Of a stretch of DNA of 64,000 nucleotides, positions 11,643-18,915 are shown one piece after another (position 1 is the first letter of the stretch; each line of letters opens with the position of its first letter). A model generated the notes under the pieces. The model worked only from the letters and a program-made list of their open reading frames with translations, was not told the DNA's origin and searched no databases. The stretch is from NCBI GenBank assembly GCA_025024175.1, contig QCXZ01000041.1, positions 26,841,786 through 26,905,785 of the forward strand, given 5' to 3'. The position numbers and the translations under genes were made by a program. The DNA comes from Rhyzopertha dominica (taxonomy: Eukaryota > Arthropoda > Insecta > Coleoptera > Bostrichidae).

Positions 11643-12416
11643 TTTCCTCCCCCCTTTAAATAATCAATTTTATTTCCAAACGGAATAAATAAAAGTGATT
11701 CGCCTACGTTGGTCTCCCTAACCTTAACTAAAAATCTTGGGTCTTCTCCCTTGGATGTCGACTCTCGCCTGAGCAGCCTAAATCCGGCCACTCCGGATCC
11801 ATGGAAAGTCCTGGACTGGACCTTGGCTCCTAGTGTGGGGCCGTTGGCTAGCTGCCTGCCTGGTTGAAGGACTAGGTGGCGCTTCAGGGCCCACAACATA
11901 CGTGTCCTGCCGGCTTGCAGGGCTGACGACACTGGCATGATGTTGACCTGCAGGACTGGCGACGAAGGTGTCCTGCTGGCTTGTACGACTGGCGATATTG
12001 CCGTCCTGGTGGCTCGCAGGGCTGGCTAAACAGACGCCCTGCTGGCTCGCAGGCCCTCTCCTACTGCTGAACAGGGATGCGGGTGCACCTCGGGCCTCGC
12101 AGCGCGTTGCGGGACTGCTGATATCCACTGGCATCCTGGGTAATACGGACCTCACGATCATGGTGGCTCGTGAAGGTGGCTCGCAGGCTACATATGGTCC
12201 GTCATAGTTGACGGGCTTCCGCAGGGTCAGCGGCACGTTCCCCAGTTGGTCCTTGACGGTTACAGTGGCTAGGCATGGGTTTAATCTATTTACATGCACA
12301 CGATCTGTCTTTTTCCCGTGAATCTCTTAAATGTCTGCAGTAACCTCTCTTAAGTGTATTATTTGGTATGGACCTAACCACGATTTTGCTAACTTTTTAC
12401 TAATACCGTTTTCTAG
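11633..12416 (-). pseudogene. Host Gypsy pol 3 prime end (integrase C-terminal domain)
   Basis: On the minus strand an SKKLAKSWLGPYQIIHL segment (about 12340-12410) and a VHVNRLNPC segment (about 12280) identify the C-terminal, DNA-binding domain of a Gypsy integrase. It is followed by a proline/serine-rich tail containing about five repeats of 12 residues (11905-12060). The integrase catalytic core, RNase H and most of RT are missing: at about 12416 the frame passes directly into the pre-RT region. The frame shifts once near 11780. The gene ends at about 11633 beside the polypurine tract. Confidence 0.7.
11643..11657 (-). other. Polypurine tract of host Gypsy
   Basis: A purine-only run on the minus strand (AAAGGGGGGAGGAAA) lies directly after the end of the Gypsy pol frame and directly before an LTR-like TGTAAC start. 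This is where plus-strand DNA synthesis of an LTR retrotransposon is primed. Confidence 0.6.
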
Positions 12417-12994
12417 CATTTAATTAACTTGCTCGCGTAGAACTTGTTGCTGACTGAAAGGAACACGATAGGGTGCTTTTGCTATGGGTGCGCTATTATC
12501 TGTATCGATAGTGTGTTTTACCAAAGGCGTAACGTTATTAGGCATCTTCCCCGCGGTGAAGATGTCAGCATAGCTGTCTAGCAACTCTGAGACCACGCGA
12601 CGATCATCTTCATGTAGGTGTTTAAGATCGGGAAAAACACGTGTTGATCCGGCAACCCCGACAAAACCGGTTCCTATACCTGACTCTCTATCCGCGCCTG
12701 CCAGTTTAACTAAGGGAGTATGTTTCTTAATGGTCATAGGTATTGTGTTTATATTAAGAATCCTGATTACTATATTTTTATTGTCTGTGGATGGAGATGG
12801 AATATTAACTATTGTGGGTGCAACAAGTACACCTTGTTGTATGATTACTGGGTCGCAAGGAATCGTGCCAGCGGGGAGCCGGCAATCCACCGCCACACTA
12901 ACGTCACAACCGTGGAATGCTGGTATAATAAAATCTTCTTTTAGAGATGGGCCTTTAGAATTATACCTCGCTCCACAATGTCGCACTGGGTACG
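12417..12994 (-). pseudogene. Host Gypsy pol, protease-to-RT linker
   Basis: The minus frame from about 12994 down to 12420 contains the segment between protease and RT of a Gypsy polyprotein, ending in a HTIDTDN....APYRVPFSQQQVLREQVN motif that normally leads into the RT fingers. Here it runs within a few codons into integrase C-terminal sequence, which shows an internal deletion of RT, RNase H and integrase core. Upstream (higher coordinate) the frame is interrupted by the Polinton; its continuation lies at 36002 and beyond, and the two join in frame at the duplicated target CCACTG. Confidence 0.7.
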
Positions 12995-13000
12995 CCACTG
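12995..13000. repeat. Polinton target-site duplication, left
   Basis: CCACTG immediately precedes the first base of the terminal inverted repeat, and the same six bases follow the last base of the right repeat at 35996-36001. A 6-bp duplication is the known signature of Polinton/Maverick integration. Confidence 0.95.
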
Positions 13001-13192
13001 AGTAGTAGGAATGTATCTGTTCTAAGCCAGTGAGGATCACTTTTGATCCCATCTTAAAAGCATTGAGGATCAGCAAAGCTGATCCTCACNGCGAATTTCT
13101 TATGGGNGAGGTGGNTCTAGCAAACGCTCTCCTTACGGGCAACGGACCCGCATCGCGTGCAAGTTATCGAATANGTTATCGCACTGGGAAAG
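13001..13192 (+). repeat. Polinton terminal inverted repeat, left
   Basis: It matches the reverse complement of 35792-35995 almost perfectly apart from N bases and a few substitutions; the right copy has one extra 12-bp unit (GAATAGGTTATC). Two perfect hairpins lie inside: GGATCA-CTTT-TGATCC at 13034-13049 and a 10-bp stem with AAA loop at 13065-13087. Confidence 0.9.
13065..13087. other. Hairpin in terminal inverted repeat
   Basis: GAGGATCAGC and GCTGATCCTC form a perfect 10-bp stem around an AAA loop. The same hairpin is present in the right terminal repeat (about 35909-35931). A second shorter hairpin lies 16 bp further out. They could mark binding sites for the integrase or for replication initiation; that is inference. 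Confidence 0.7.
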
Positions 13193-13542
13193 AAATAAAA
13201 CCAGAATGACTGGCTAATTAATTTTATTGGGTAACATAAGGGTTACATAAACATCAATCTAATTTAGAACAGAAAGAGATACGTTGTTAATCTCGATTCA
13301 CGCCCCAGCTACTTCTCGCCCGCGCTCTCCTCACGGGCAATTCTCCCGCATCGCATTCAAGTTATCGAATAGGGTATCGCAATGTGAAAGAAATAAAACC
13401 AGAATGACTGGCTAATTAATTTTATTGGTTAACATAAGGGTTACATAAACATCAATCTAATTTATTTCCCCCGCAATATTAGCTGCCGTTCTAGAACAGA
13501 AAGTGATACGTTGTTAATTTCGATTCACGCCCCAATCATCCG
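13125..13542. repeat. Subterminal direct repeat, two copies of about 200 bp
   Basis: A unit beginning CGCTCTCC at 13125 recurs at 13323. Both contain the AAGTTATCGAATA block, the AAATAAAACCAGAATGACTGG block, a GTTACATAAACATCAATCTAAT block and a GATTCACGCCCCA end. The second copy has an extra 25 bp or so. The first copy overlaps the end of the terminal repeat, so part of the terminal repeat was duplicated inward on this side only. Confidence 0.8.
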
Positions 13543-14039
13543 TCTCTTACCTGATGTCCTTGTATCTGATTCATGTAGTGCGCAAATAACGATCTTGTTA
13601 GATAAGATATGGAGATTATTGTGCATACGAAGAGCATTACAACAACCGCAGTCTTCGAATCAAATTGCAACGAGATTTCAGTGAAATGAGGCGATTCTGT
13701 CGACGTGTTGGGCGTCTGACTAGAATATTCGTTAGCAATAAAGGTTTCGTTTAACACCTTTCTCCATTGGCTGTCTCCGTAACTTTTGTTGGGAAATACT
13801 AGTCTAACTTTGTATTCGACAACTTGTTTGTTAATAGCAGATACGTTTGAAATTTTAAAAACTTGTAAACCGTCTTGTGCTGTAGTAGGTCTTAGAGGAA
13901 TCCAGTTATATGGAAATGAATCGTTGCCCTTGTTGAAGCAGACAAAACTCTTGTCTACGTTATTAATTCCATGATGTAAAATAAACGTATTATTTATTAA
14001 AGCAGCAAAAATTAGCAGACTTGTGCTTAAGAACGCCAT
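13536..14039 (-). CDS. Putative type I membrane glycoprotein (Polinton cargo)
   Basis: The protein has 167 residues from an ATG at 14039. It has a hydrophobic N-terminal signal-like segment (residues 1-18 or so), an ectodomain with five N-glycosylation sequons (NDS, NVS, NKS, NET, NTS), one strong transmembrane segment (about residues 130-150: VVVMLFVCTIISISYL) and a short cytoplasmic tail. I recognise no family. It is the outermost gene on the left, downstream of the next secreted protein and the integrase on the same strand. By layout it could be an envelope or receptor-binding type protein, as other Mavericks carry fusogens, but there is no fusion peptide I can identify and it is short for a fusogen. 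The absence of stops supports a functional gene. Confidence 0.6.
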   Translation of the reverse strand: MAFLSTSLLIFAALINNTFILHHGINNVDKSFVCFNKGNDSFPYNWIPLRPTTAQDGLQVFKISNVSAINKQVVEYKVRLVFPNKSYGDSQWRKVLNETFIANEYSSQTPNTSTESPHFTEISLQFDSKTAVVVMLFVCTIISISYLTRSLFAHYMNQIQGHQVRDG

Positions 14040-14165
14040 TCTAAGCAGACTGACACTTTAGAGCGAGTGCTTGTTGGTTTTAGTAGCAATGAAACAAAGA
14101 AACACTTTTACATCTTTTTATTGATTGTAAAATATACTATATACTATATACATACATTAGAATAT

Positions 14166-14961
14166 TTATTTTGAAATAGACATGTCGTACGTTTGTTTTA
14201 CACTCCTTACATCAATATATGCTGGTCCATATTGCGGCATCGCTTGATCGTCCACCTGTCCGTTAGAGAGTATTCGATGCGTGCCGAAATCACGGTATTC
14301 ATAGCAGGAAATTTGCAGTTTTCGATCTTCAAAATGAGCCACATACGTACAGCGAATTGGCACCGTAACTCCGTTGTCGTACTCCAACTCGAAATGTCTG
14401 TAAAAAGGCTGCTCGCTCTCAAAGATGCCCGCAATTTTGAGTCTTCATGATCAGGTTTTGTCGAAAATCTTCTATCGCTTCTTCAACAGTCAAGAGCTTT
14501 GGTTCATCCACATATTCTTTCGGTGTCTCCTTGTATTGACCACCATACTCCTCAGTTAGCTGACTTTGATATTCACTCTGCTTCTCACTGGGTGTGGTTG
14601 CTGTTTCTGTCGTGAAAGTGGCTTCTGTAAATGCTTCTTCAGTTGTCGTGGTAAATGCATCTGTTGCATCAGAATCTGTTTCTGACGACGACGACGACGT
14701 TGATCGCAAGACGAGATTTTCAGCATACGCTGTTGGTGTTGACGTATTGGTTGCGGGAATCGAAATATTAAACTCTGGCAGAGCTGGACTGGCTGTTAAC
14801 AATTTGAGCGCCAAATTCACCTGAACAGTCTCGTTGGTGGGCAGGTTAACCATAAATTTCATGCGAGCTACTTTGTTGCCATCTAGATTCACAATTTGCA
14901 TAGTCGGCGCGGCAAACAGGTAACGCGAAACGAGAACAAGAAGCAGTACGATTCGGTACAT
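14166..14961 (-). CDS. Putative secreted threonine/serine-rich protein, frame break
   Basis: The frame starts at an ATG at 14961 with a clear signal peptide (residues 1-17, ending LFAAPT). A folded-looking segment follows with sequons NET and NIS, then a long Thr/Ser/Glu-rich mucin-like stretch (residues 90-140). This frame stops at 14419. A second frame (down to 14166) continues with an aromatic- and charge-rich domain containing FESEQPFYRHFELEY and two cysteines. A one-base slip in the A-run near 14440 would connect them; whether that is a mutation or a sequencing error cannot be told, since this part is single-copy. I do not recognise the family. Together with the neighbouring membrane protein it suggests surface or extracellular functions. 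Confidence 0.5.
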
Positions 14962-14994
14962 GTTGCACGTAGAGAAAAAAAGTATAACGTCTTA

Positions 14995-15599
14995 ATTTTT
15001 CTGTACACCAAACCCAACAGCTTCTTTTCATTGGTTTTATTCACATCGACAGGCTTCATTTTGATTGTTCGATGAACAGTATTATTATACTTATCAATCA
15101 AATCTTGCAGAATGTCTATCCACTTGTAATTACCATTCAAACTGAAATGCTTCCACATCCATGTTTTAAGAGTTCTATTGAACCTTTCGACTATTGATGC
15201 TTTTAACGTACTATACGTAGAATAATGGTTTATATCATATTTCTTCATTAGCTTTTGAAAGTGAATATTGTAAAATTCAGTTCCTAAATCGGTTTGCAGA
15301 TTGGCCGGTGGTGCTGATGATGATGATGGTGATGATGATCCTTTAATGAAAATGCTTTCCATCGCCTTAGCCACTTCGCTTCCAGACTTATTTTTCACCG
15401 GTATGCCCCAAGCATATTTTGAAAACGCATCGATAACTGTCAGCAGATAACGGAACCCTTTATTGTCGGAGGCATACGGCTGCATTTCAACCAAATCAGC
15501 TTGCCAGAGATCAAAAAGTCCCTTCACTATCACTGGACGTCGCTTAAAATTTCGACGTGGCTGAGTATGTAGCTCGTTTACCAGTTGAACTTTACTCAT
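14995..15599 (-). CDS. Polinton DDE integrase, chromodomain missing
   Basis: From an ATG at 15599 the protein has a retroviral-type integrase core. Catalytic residues are visible at about D35 (LWQADLVEMQ), D104 (LQTDLGTEFYN) and E138 (SIVERFNRTLK). A low-complexity serine run (residues 88-95, from GATGAT repeats near 15320-15345) is inserted between the two Asp motifs. After an NTVHRTIKMKPVDVN and KKLLGLVYRKIK segment the frame leaves recognisable sequence at about 15000 and runs, out of phase, into the next gene. The C-terminal SH3 and chromodomain seen in the relic at 1916-2179 are absent. The product inserts element DNA into the host genome. A TATAAATA motif lies 44 bp upstream. Confidence 0.85.
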
Positions 15600-15642
15600 T
15601 TCGATTTATTCGTAAAATGACAATAAAACCGAATACAATGCG

Positions 15643-15650
15643 TATTTATA
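15643..15650 (-). promoter_or_regulatory. TATA-like box of integrase gene
   Basis: TATAAATA on the minus strand, about 44 bp upstream of the integrase ATG at 15599. It overlaps the end of the upstream gene. Several other genes of this element have a similar motif. Confidence 0.4.
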
Positions 15651-16074
15651 AAATGCGTGGTTTTTTACTGCTCGGTTGTTCACCAACAATGGATTTAGAC
15701 AATTCAGTCTTAAGCTTTTTCAATTCATCTGAATGCGATTTATGTGCAGAATTCGATGTTTCACCACCGGTATGTAATATATTTTTTGGTGGAACAACTA
15801 GCGTTTCAATTTTCTTCTCCAAGAAGTAAACGTCTTTTCGCAGTTCACCTTTTAATGCATTGAACGCGTCATCAACAAACCCCTTAGTAACTGCATCATC
15901 CGGATTTAAAGGTTTGGATAAGTTACATATACGTTTCCTTTGGAAATCAATATTCCCGTCGGATCTTAGTACGTATCCAAAAGTAAGAGGCGTTGAATGA
16001 GAAGGTTGTGGACCTTCAGAGCTGACGGCACGTCCAAACTTATCAATACCCATGTTAGAAATGAAGCGAGACAT
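15646..16074 (-). CDS. Fibre-like structural protein with DAVTK motif
   Basis: The protein has 142 residues, starting MSRFISNMGIDKFGR at 16074. Residues 38-70 contain GNIDFQRKRICNLSKPLNPDDAVTKGFVD. This closely follows the I.NL..P....DAVTK.YVD pattern found in phage tail fibres and in some eukaryotic virus spikes. A likely coiled coil follows (FNALKGELRKDVYFLEKKIETL) and the C-terminus is lysine-rich. It probably forms a trimeric spike or fibre of the virion; the evidence is the motif and its place among capsid genes. It lies 16 bp downstream of the next minus-strand gene and 46 bp before the integrase start, consistent with a compact gene block. Confidence 0.6.
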   Translation of the reverse strand: MSRFISNMGIDKFGRAVSSEGPQPSHSTPLTFGYVLRSDGNIDFQRKRICNLSKPLNPDDAVTKGFVDDAFNALKGELRKDVYFLEKKIETLVVPPKNILHTGGETSNSAHKSHSDELKKLKTELSKSIVGEQPSSKKPRIL

Positions 16075-16090
16075 GAAAATTTTATTCAGT

Positions 16091-17011
16091 TTAAACGATA
16101 ATGTTTGCCTCCCTTAACTCTTTCAATATAGAGGTAATTTCATTTTTATGATTATTATGACCTGCTTCTTGAGATGCCAGTAAAAGTTTCAGTCTATTAA
16201 CCAATTCATTTGGGTCATCCCAGTAAACGTAATCCAACTTATTTTTGGAATAATTCATTAATCCCGAACCGGTATGCGGTAGAGATTGTTTACGCTTTAA
16301 AAGATATAAAATGATAAGTTTATATTTATGACTTTTGTTTCCAGCATACTGCAGCGTTCTGTCATAATTACGATGTGCAACTCCACTTGTTTCAACAATA
16401 TCTATATATGAATTAACGTCATTTTCCGTGAACAGCTTCTCCGAAGGATGTCGAGAAAATAGAAGTTCTTGCAAGCCTGGAGTTAGAGGATAAACCTTTC
16501 CATTTATTACAGCATTCGAGTCAATTGCTGCAAAGGAAGAATCGCCAATTTTCCAGGCAAACTCTTTTGAATCATAACGTGGTCCGTATTTAGAATCGTA
16601 ATTGGCATCTAGCTTTATCGAATCCATAAATTTATTGGTACTATATTCAAAAAAATCTGAAGATGTGCCTGAATAGTCTTGAAAACTAATGTCGGGTGTG
16701 ACTAATGTTGACGGTGAAGTAACATCCTGGTCAAAAGAAGAGGATTTCCTTTTATTAATGTCGTCGGTCGAACCAAATGTAATGTTTGTGTCCGGTTCGA
16801 GCTTTTCTGTCTTTAGTTTACCAGCGAGCGCGTCTGGCAAGTGTTGTATTTGTTGAGGTAGTTCAGGCAGTTTCTTGAGCGGTGTTGTAATAGGCTGAAA
16901 GACGCGTTCCAGTCCAACTTCTGCTTCGGATCTTCCCTCCTTTAAGGCAGCATACTTTTTGCGAATGACATTGCGGGTTTGAATAATTTTATTAGTCGTA
17001 TCTGGATCCAT
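16091..17011 (-). CDS. Conserved Polinton protein of unknown role (structural type)
   Basis: The protein has 306 residues from an ATG at 17011. The N-terminal third is charged and helical, with a proline/glutamine patch (PITTPLKKLPELPQQIQ). The middle is low-complexity Ser/Thr. The C-terminal 150 residues are well ordered: YPLTPGLQELLFSRHP, a DVNSYIDIVETSGVAHRNYD segment, and YWDDPNELVNRLKLLLASQ with a helical end. I have the impression that this C-terminal domain is widespread in insect element proteins (possibly the one catalogued as DUF8207), but I cannot check this. The relic at 4870-5288 keeps its N-terminus in the same gene position, which argues for an essential virion or maintenance function. 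A TATAAAAT box lies 16 bp upstream. Confidence 0.7.
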   Translation of the reverse strand: MDPDTTNKIIQTRNVIRKKYAALKEGRSEAEVGLERVFQPITTPLKKLPELPQQIQHLPDALAGKLKTEKLEPDTNITFGSTDDINKRKSSSFDQDVTSPSTLVTPDISFQDYSGTSSDFFEYSTNKFMDSIKLDANYDSKYGPRYDSKEFAWKIGDSSFAAIDSNAVINGKVYPLTPGLQELLFSRHPSEKLFTENDVNSYIDIVETSGVAHRNYDRTLQYAGNKSHKYKLIILYLLKRKQSLPHTGSGLMNYSKNKLDYVYWDDPNELVNRLKLLLASQEAGHNNHKNEITSILKELREANIIV

Positions 17012-17026
17012 TTTTTTCTCTCCTCT

Positions 17027-17034
17027 ATTTTATA
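17027..17034 (-). promoter_or_regulatory. TATA-like box
   Basis: TATAAAAT on the minus strand, 16-23 bp upstream of the ATG at 17011. The spacing to the ATG is short, so the leader would be only a few bases long. The iteron-like array lies directly upstream of it. Confidence 0.4.
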
Positions 17035-17075
17035 GGCTCTTGACAACAGCGCGAACAGCTAACAGCTGATCAGAT

Positions 17076-17189
17076 CTGTTGGAACAGCTTGATCTGTTGA
17101 ACAGCCTGATCTGTTGAACAGCCTGAACTGTTGAACAGCCAGACCTGTTGAACAGCCTGACCTGTTGAACAGCCTGACCTGTTGATCAC
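17076..17189. repeat. 17-bp iteron-like array of palindromes
   Basis: The 11-bp palindrome CTGTTGAACAG recurs at 17094, 17111, 17128, 17145 and 17162 with exact 17-bp spacing. A degenerate copy lies at 17179 (ending ATCAC) and another with one extra G at 17076. The spacer is CCTGAC or close to it. The array lies between the ATPase 3 prime end and the promoter of the gene at 17011. Evenly phased palindromes resemble iterons or a multi-site operator. It occurs once in the element, outside the duplicated part. Confidence 0.85.
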
Positions 17190-17269
17190 TAACTACAGTC
17201 TTATTACCTGTTCGACCAGGTCCTCGTTTGAAGAGTGACTGACTATGTATCTTGTTAACCTTGTTATTT

Positions 17270-17960
17270 ATATAAGAATAAAGGTATCAAACCCTTTACG
17301 ATATCGTCCTTCATCCATGGGAACATCTTTATTGATAACCAGAAATCCATATTTGTCTTTCCATCACTCGGAGCATATTTCTCTGAATTGTTCGAAAGAC
17401 ATATCAGTATTGATATGGTCTTCATAGATGTGTCTAATATTTAACAAATCACAAACATGAACTATAAGCAAATTTGCGTTCTCTCTAATTAGGTGTTTTG
17501 GAATGTGTGTATAAGACTGACATAAATAAAAACTATCAATATTTCTATGACGTCCCATGCAAAAGTAGTCTCTCATATGATGCTGTTTCTGGCAAGCCAC
17601 GTCATCAAAAATAAAAATGGAGTTTGGTTTCGCTTCATCAGGTGGAATAACTTCATCGTGCTCTGAAAATGTGTAGTATCCGATGCCCTTGATTCCAGAA
17701 AGCAGGTTACGAAGGTAATCATATTTTGGTTGATAGAGCGTCTTTGAGTAGACGTAAACGTTTACAAATTTTAATCCGTTGGGATGTTCGAGTAAATTTA
17801 TCAACAAATTGGTTTTTCCACAGTTTGAGGGACCCACAATCAGTGCCCGTATCGTATTGGGCAAGAGCTTGCTGTGCCTGCAAGGTCTCTTGGTGTCCCC
17901 ATTGAAGCTCGCATCTATGTTGGTAACAGGTAATTTCTCTTCTTGCCGAAGGAAGCGCAT
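17270..17960 (-). CDS. DNA packaging ATPase (FtsK/HerA, A32-like) with nonsense codon
   Basis: From an ATG at 17960 the protein shows Walker A GPSNCGKT at residues 43-50 and Walker B SIFIFDDV near residues 113-120. Downstream are MGRHRNIDSFYLCQSY and IRENANLLIV, matching the sensor-type segments of A32-like packaging ATPases. An in-frame TGA at 17361-17363 stops the frame after ICSE, but sequence beyond it still encodes WKDKYGFLVINKD and a GRYRKGF segment to about 17270. The relic copy has Cys at the position of the stop, so this looks like TGC to TGA. The family powers DNA packaging into the capsid. If the stop is real, a C-terminally shortened ATPase would result. Confidence 0.85.
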
Positions 17961-18060
17961 ATCAACAACTGCCTAAAGAATAAATAGAACCACCTATTTA
18001 AAGAAAAGTTAGTGTCTAACAAAACACGCATGTGTAGACATCACAGCGTTTTCGTATAAA

Positions 18061-18915
18061 ATGTTGAAAATTTCAAAGTCCAGGGTTAATCATCGTCCTG
18101 GTGTTGGTGGTGCGGGACTGCTAAATACGCTAATAGACAACCTACCCTTCGAGGCGCATCTACNATCTTTTAGATTTTGTGCTGCAGGTACAAAATTACA
18201 GAAAAGGTTTGAGCGTGGAGACATTCCGATTAACCCCTTAGACGCCGCTTGTAAAGAACACGACATTGCCTACTCGCAAACGAAAGATACACGCGCTAGA
18301 AATCAAGCCGACCTGATACTCGCTGAAAAGGCCTGGCAACGAGTATTATCAAAAGATTCTAAATTATTAGGTGAAAAAATACCTGCTTGGCTCGTGGCTA
18401 ACGCGATGAAAGCCAAAGCAAAGCTAGGGATGGGATTGAAAAACATCAATCAACGCAAAAGTAAGGGTTCCAAGTGTTTAAAAAAGAAGAAGAATGCATT
18501 TGCAAATCAGCAAATTCCTTTGCGCGATATCATAAAAAGAACGAAAACAGCTTTGAAATTGAAGAAACCTGCAAGTTTAAACGATGCTATTGAACTTGCT
18601 GTCTCGGAAGCAAAAAAGACTGTCACGGGAAAACGTGCAAAGTTACCTCGAACTCGGGATATTCGAATTCCAAAGACTGGAGGCGTATTATCAGCCCTCT
18701 TGCCTATTTTCGCAGCCCTTACATCAATAGGAAGTATTGCGTCTGGAGCAGCCAGTATTTCTAAAGCAGTGAATGATGTAAAAAACGCTCGTCAGCAATT
18801 GGCCGAAAGCGAACGTCACAACAGAACCATGGTGGCAGTTGCTATTGGAAAAGGCCTGTATCTCAAACCATACAAGAAGGGGCTGGGTCTTTTTTTAAGA
18901 CCAAAAAACTTTTAA
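18061..18915 (+). CDS. PLA2-like minor capsid protein
   Basis: The protein has 284 residues and is divergent from the ATPase. It starts with a basic N-terminus and a GVGGAGLLNTLIDNLPFE segment. A phospholipase A2-like core follows at about residues 38-125, with PLDAACKEHDIAYS (HD catalytic pair) and a downstream VANAMKAKAKLGMG helix. The middle is very basic, then comes a hydrophobic glycine/alanine/serine stretch (about residues 207-240) and a basic KPYKKGLGL tail. The arrangement resembles parvovirus VP1 PLA2, which helps particles leave endosomes, fused to a core-type basic protein. One N lies at about 18164. Near the end, T TTT TTA at 18891-18897 is a shift site into the protease frame. 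A TATAAA lies immediately before the ATG. Confidence 0.8.
   Translation: MLKISKSRVNHRPGVGGAGLLNTLIDNLPFEAHLXSFRFCAAGTKLQKRFERGDIPINPLDAACKEHDIAYSQTKDTRARNQADLILAEKAWQRVLSKDSKLLGEKIPAWLVANAMKAKAKLGMGLKNINQRKSKGSKCLKKKKNAFANQQIPLRDIIKRTKTALKLKKPASLNDAIELAVSEAKKTVTGKRAKLPRTRDIRIPKTGGVLSALLPIFAALTSIGSIASGAASISKAVNDVKNARQQLAESERHNRTMVAVAIGKGLYLKPYKKGLGLFLRPKNF
18891..18897 (+). promoter_or_regulatory. Candidate -1 ribosomal frameshift site (T TTT TTA)
   Basis: In the reading frame of the PLA2-like ORF the codons are CTT TTT TTA AGA, so the heptamer X XXY YYZ is T TTT TTA in the correct phase, the same heptamer used by lentiviral gag-pol. A -1 slip moves ribosomes into the protease frame, which begins AAG at 18897 and is open to 19292. 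The zero frame stops 18 bases downstream. Both assembled copies have the same seven T residues. A downstream stimulatory structure was not established. Confidence 0.6.

Noticed and set aside
14594..14824. Plus-strand valine/serine-rich frame
   Set aside because: It is the antisense shadow of the Thr/Ser-rich secreted protein.
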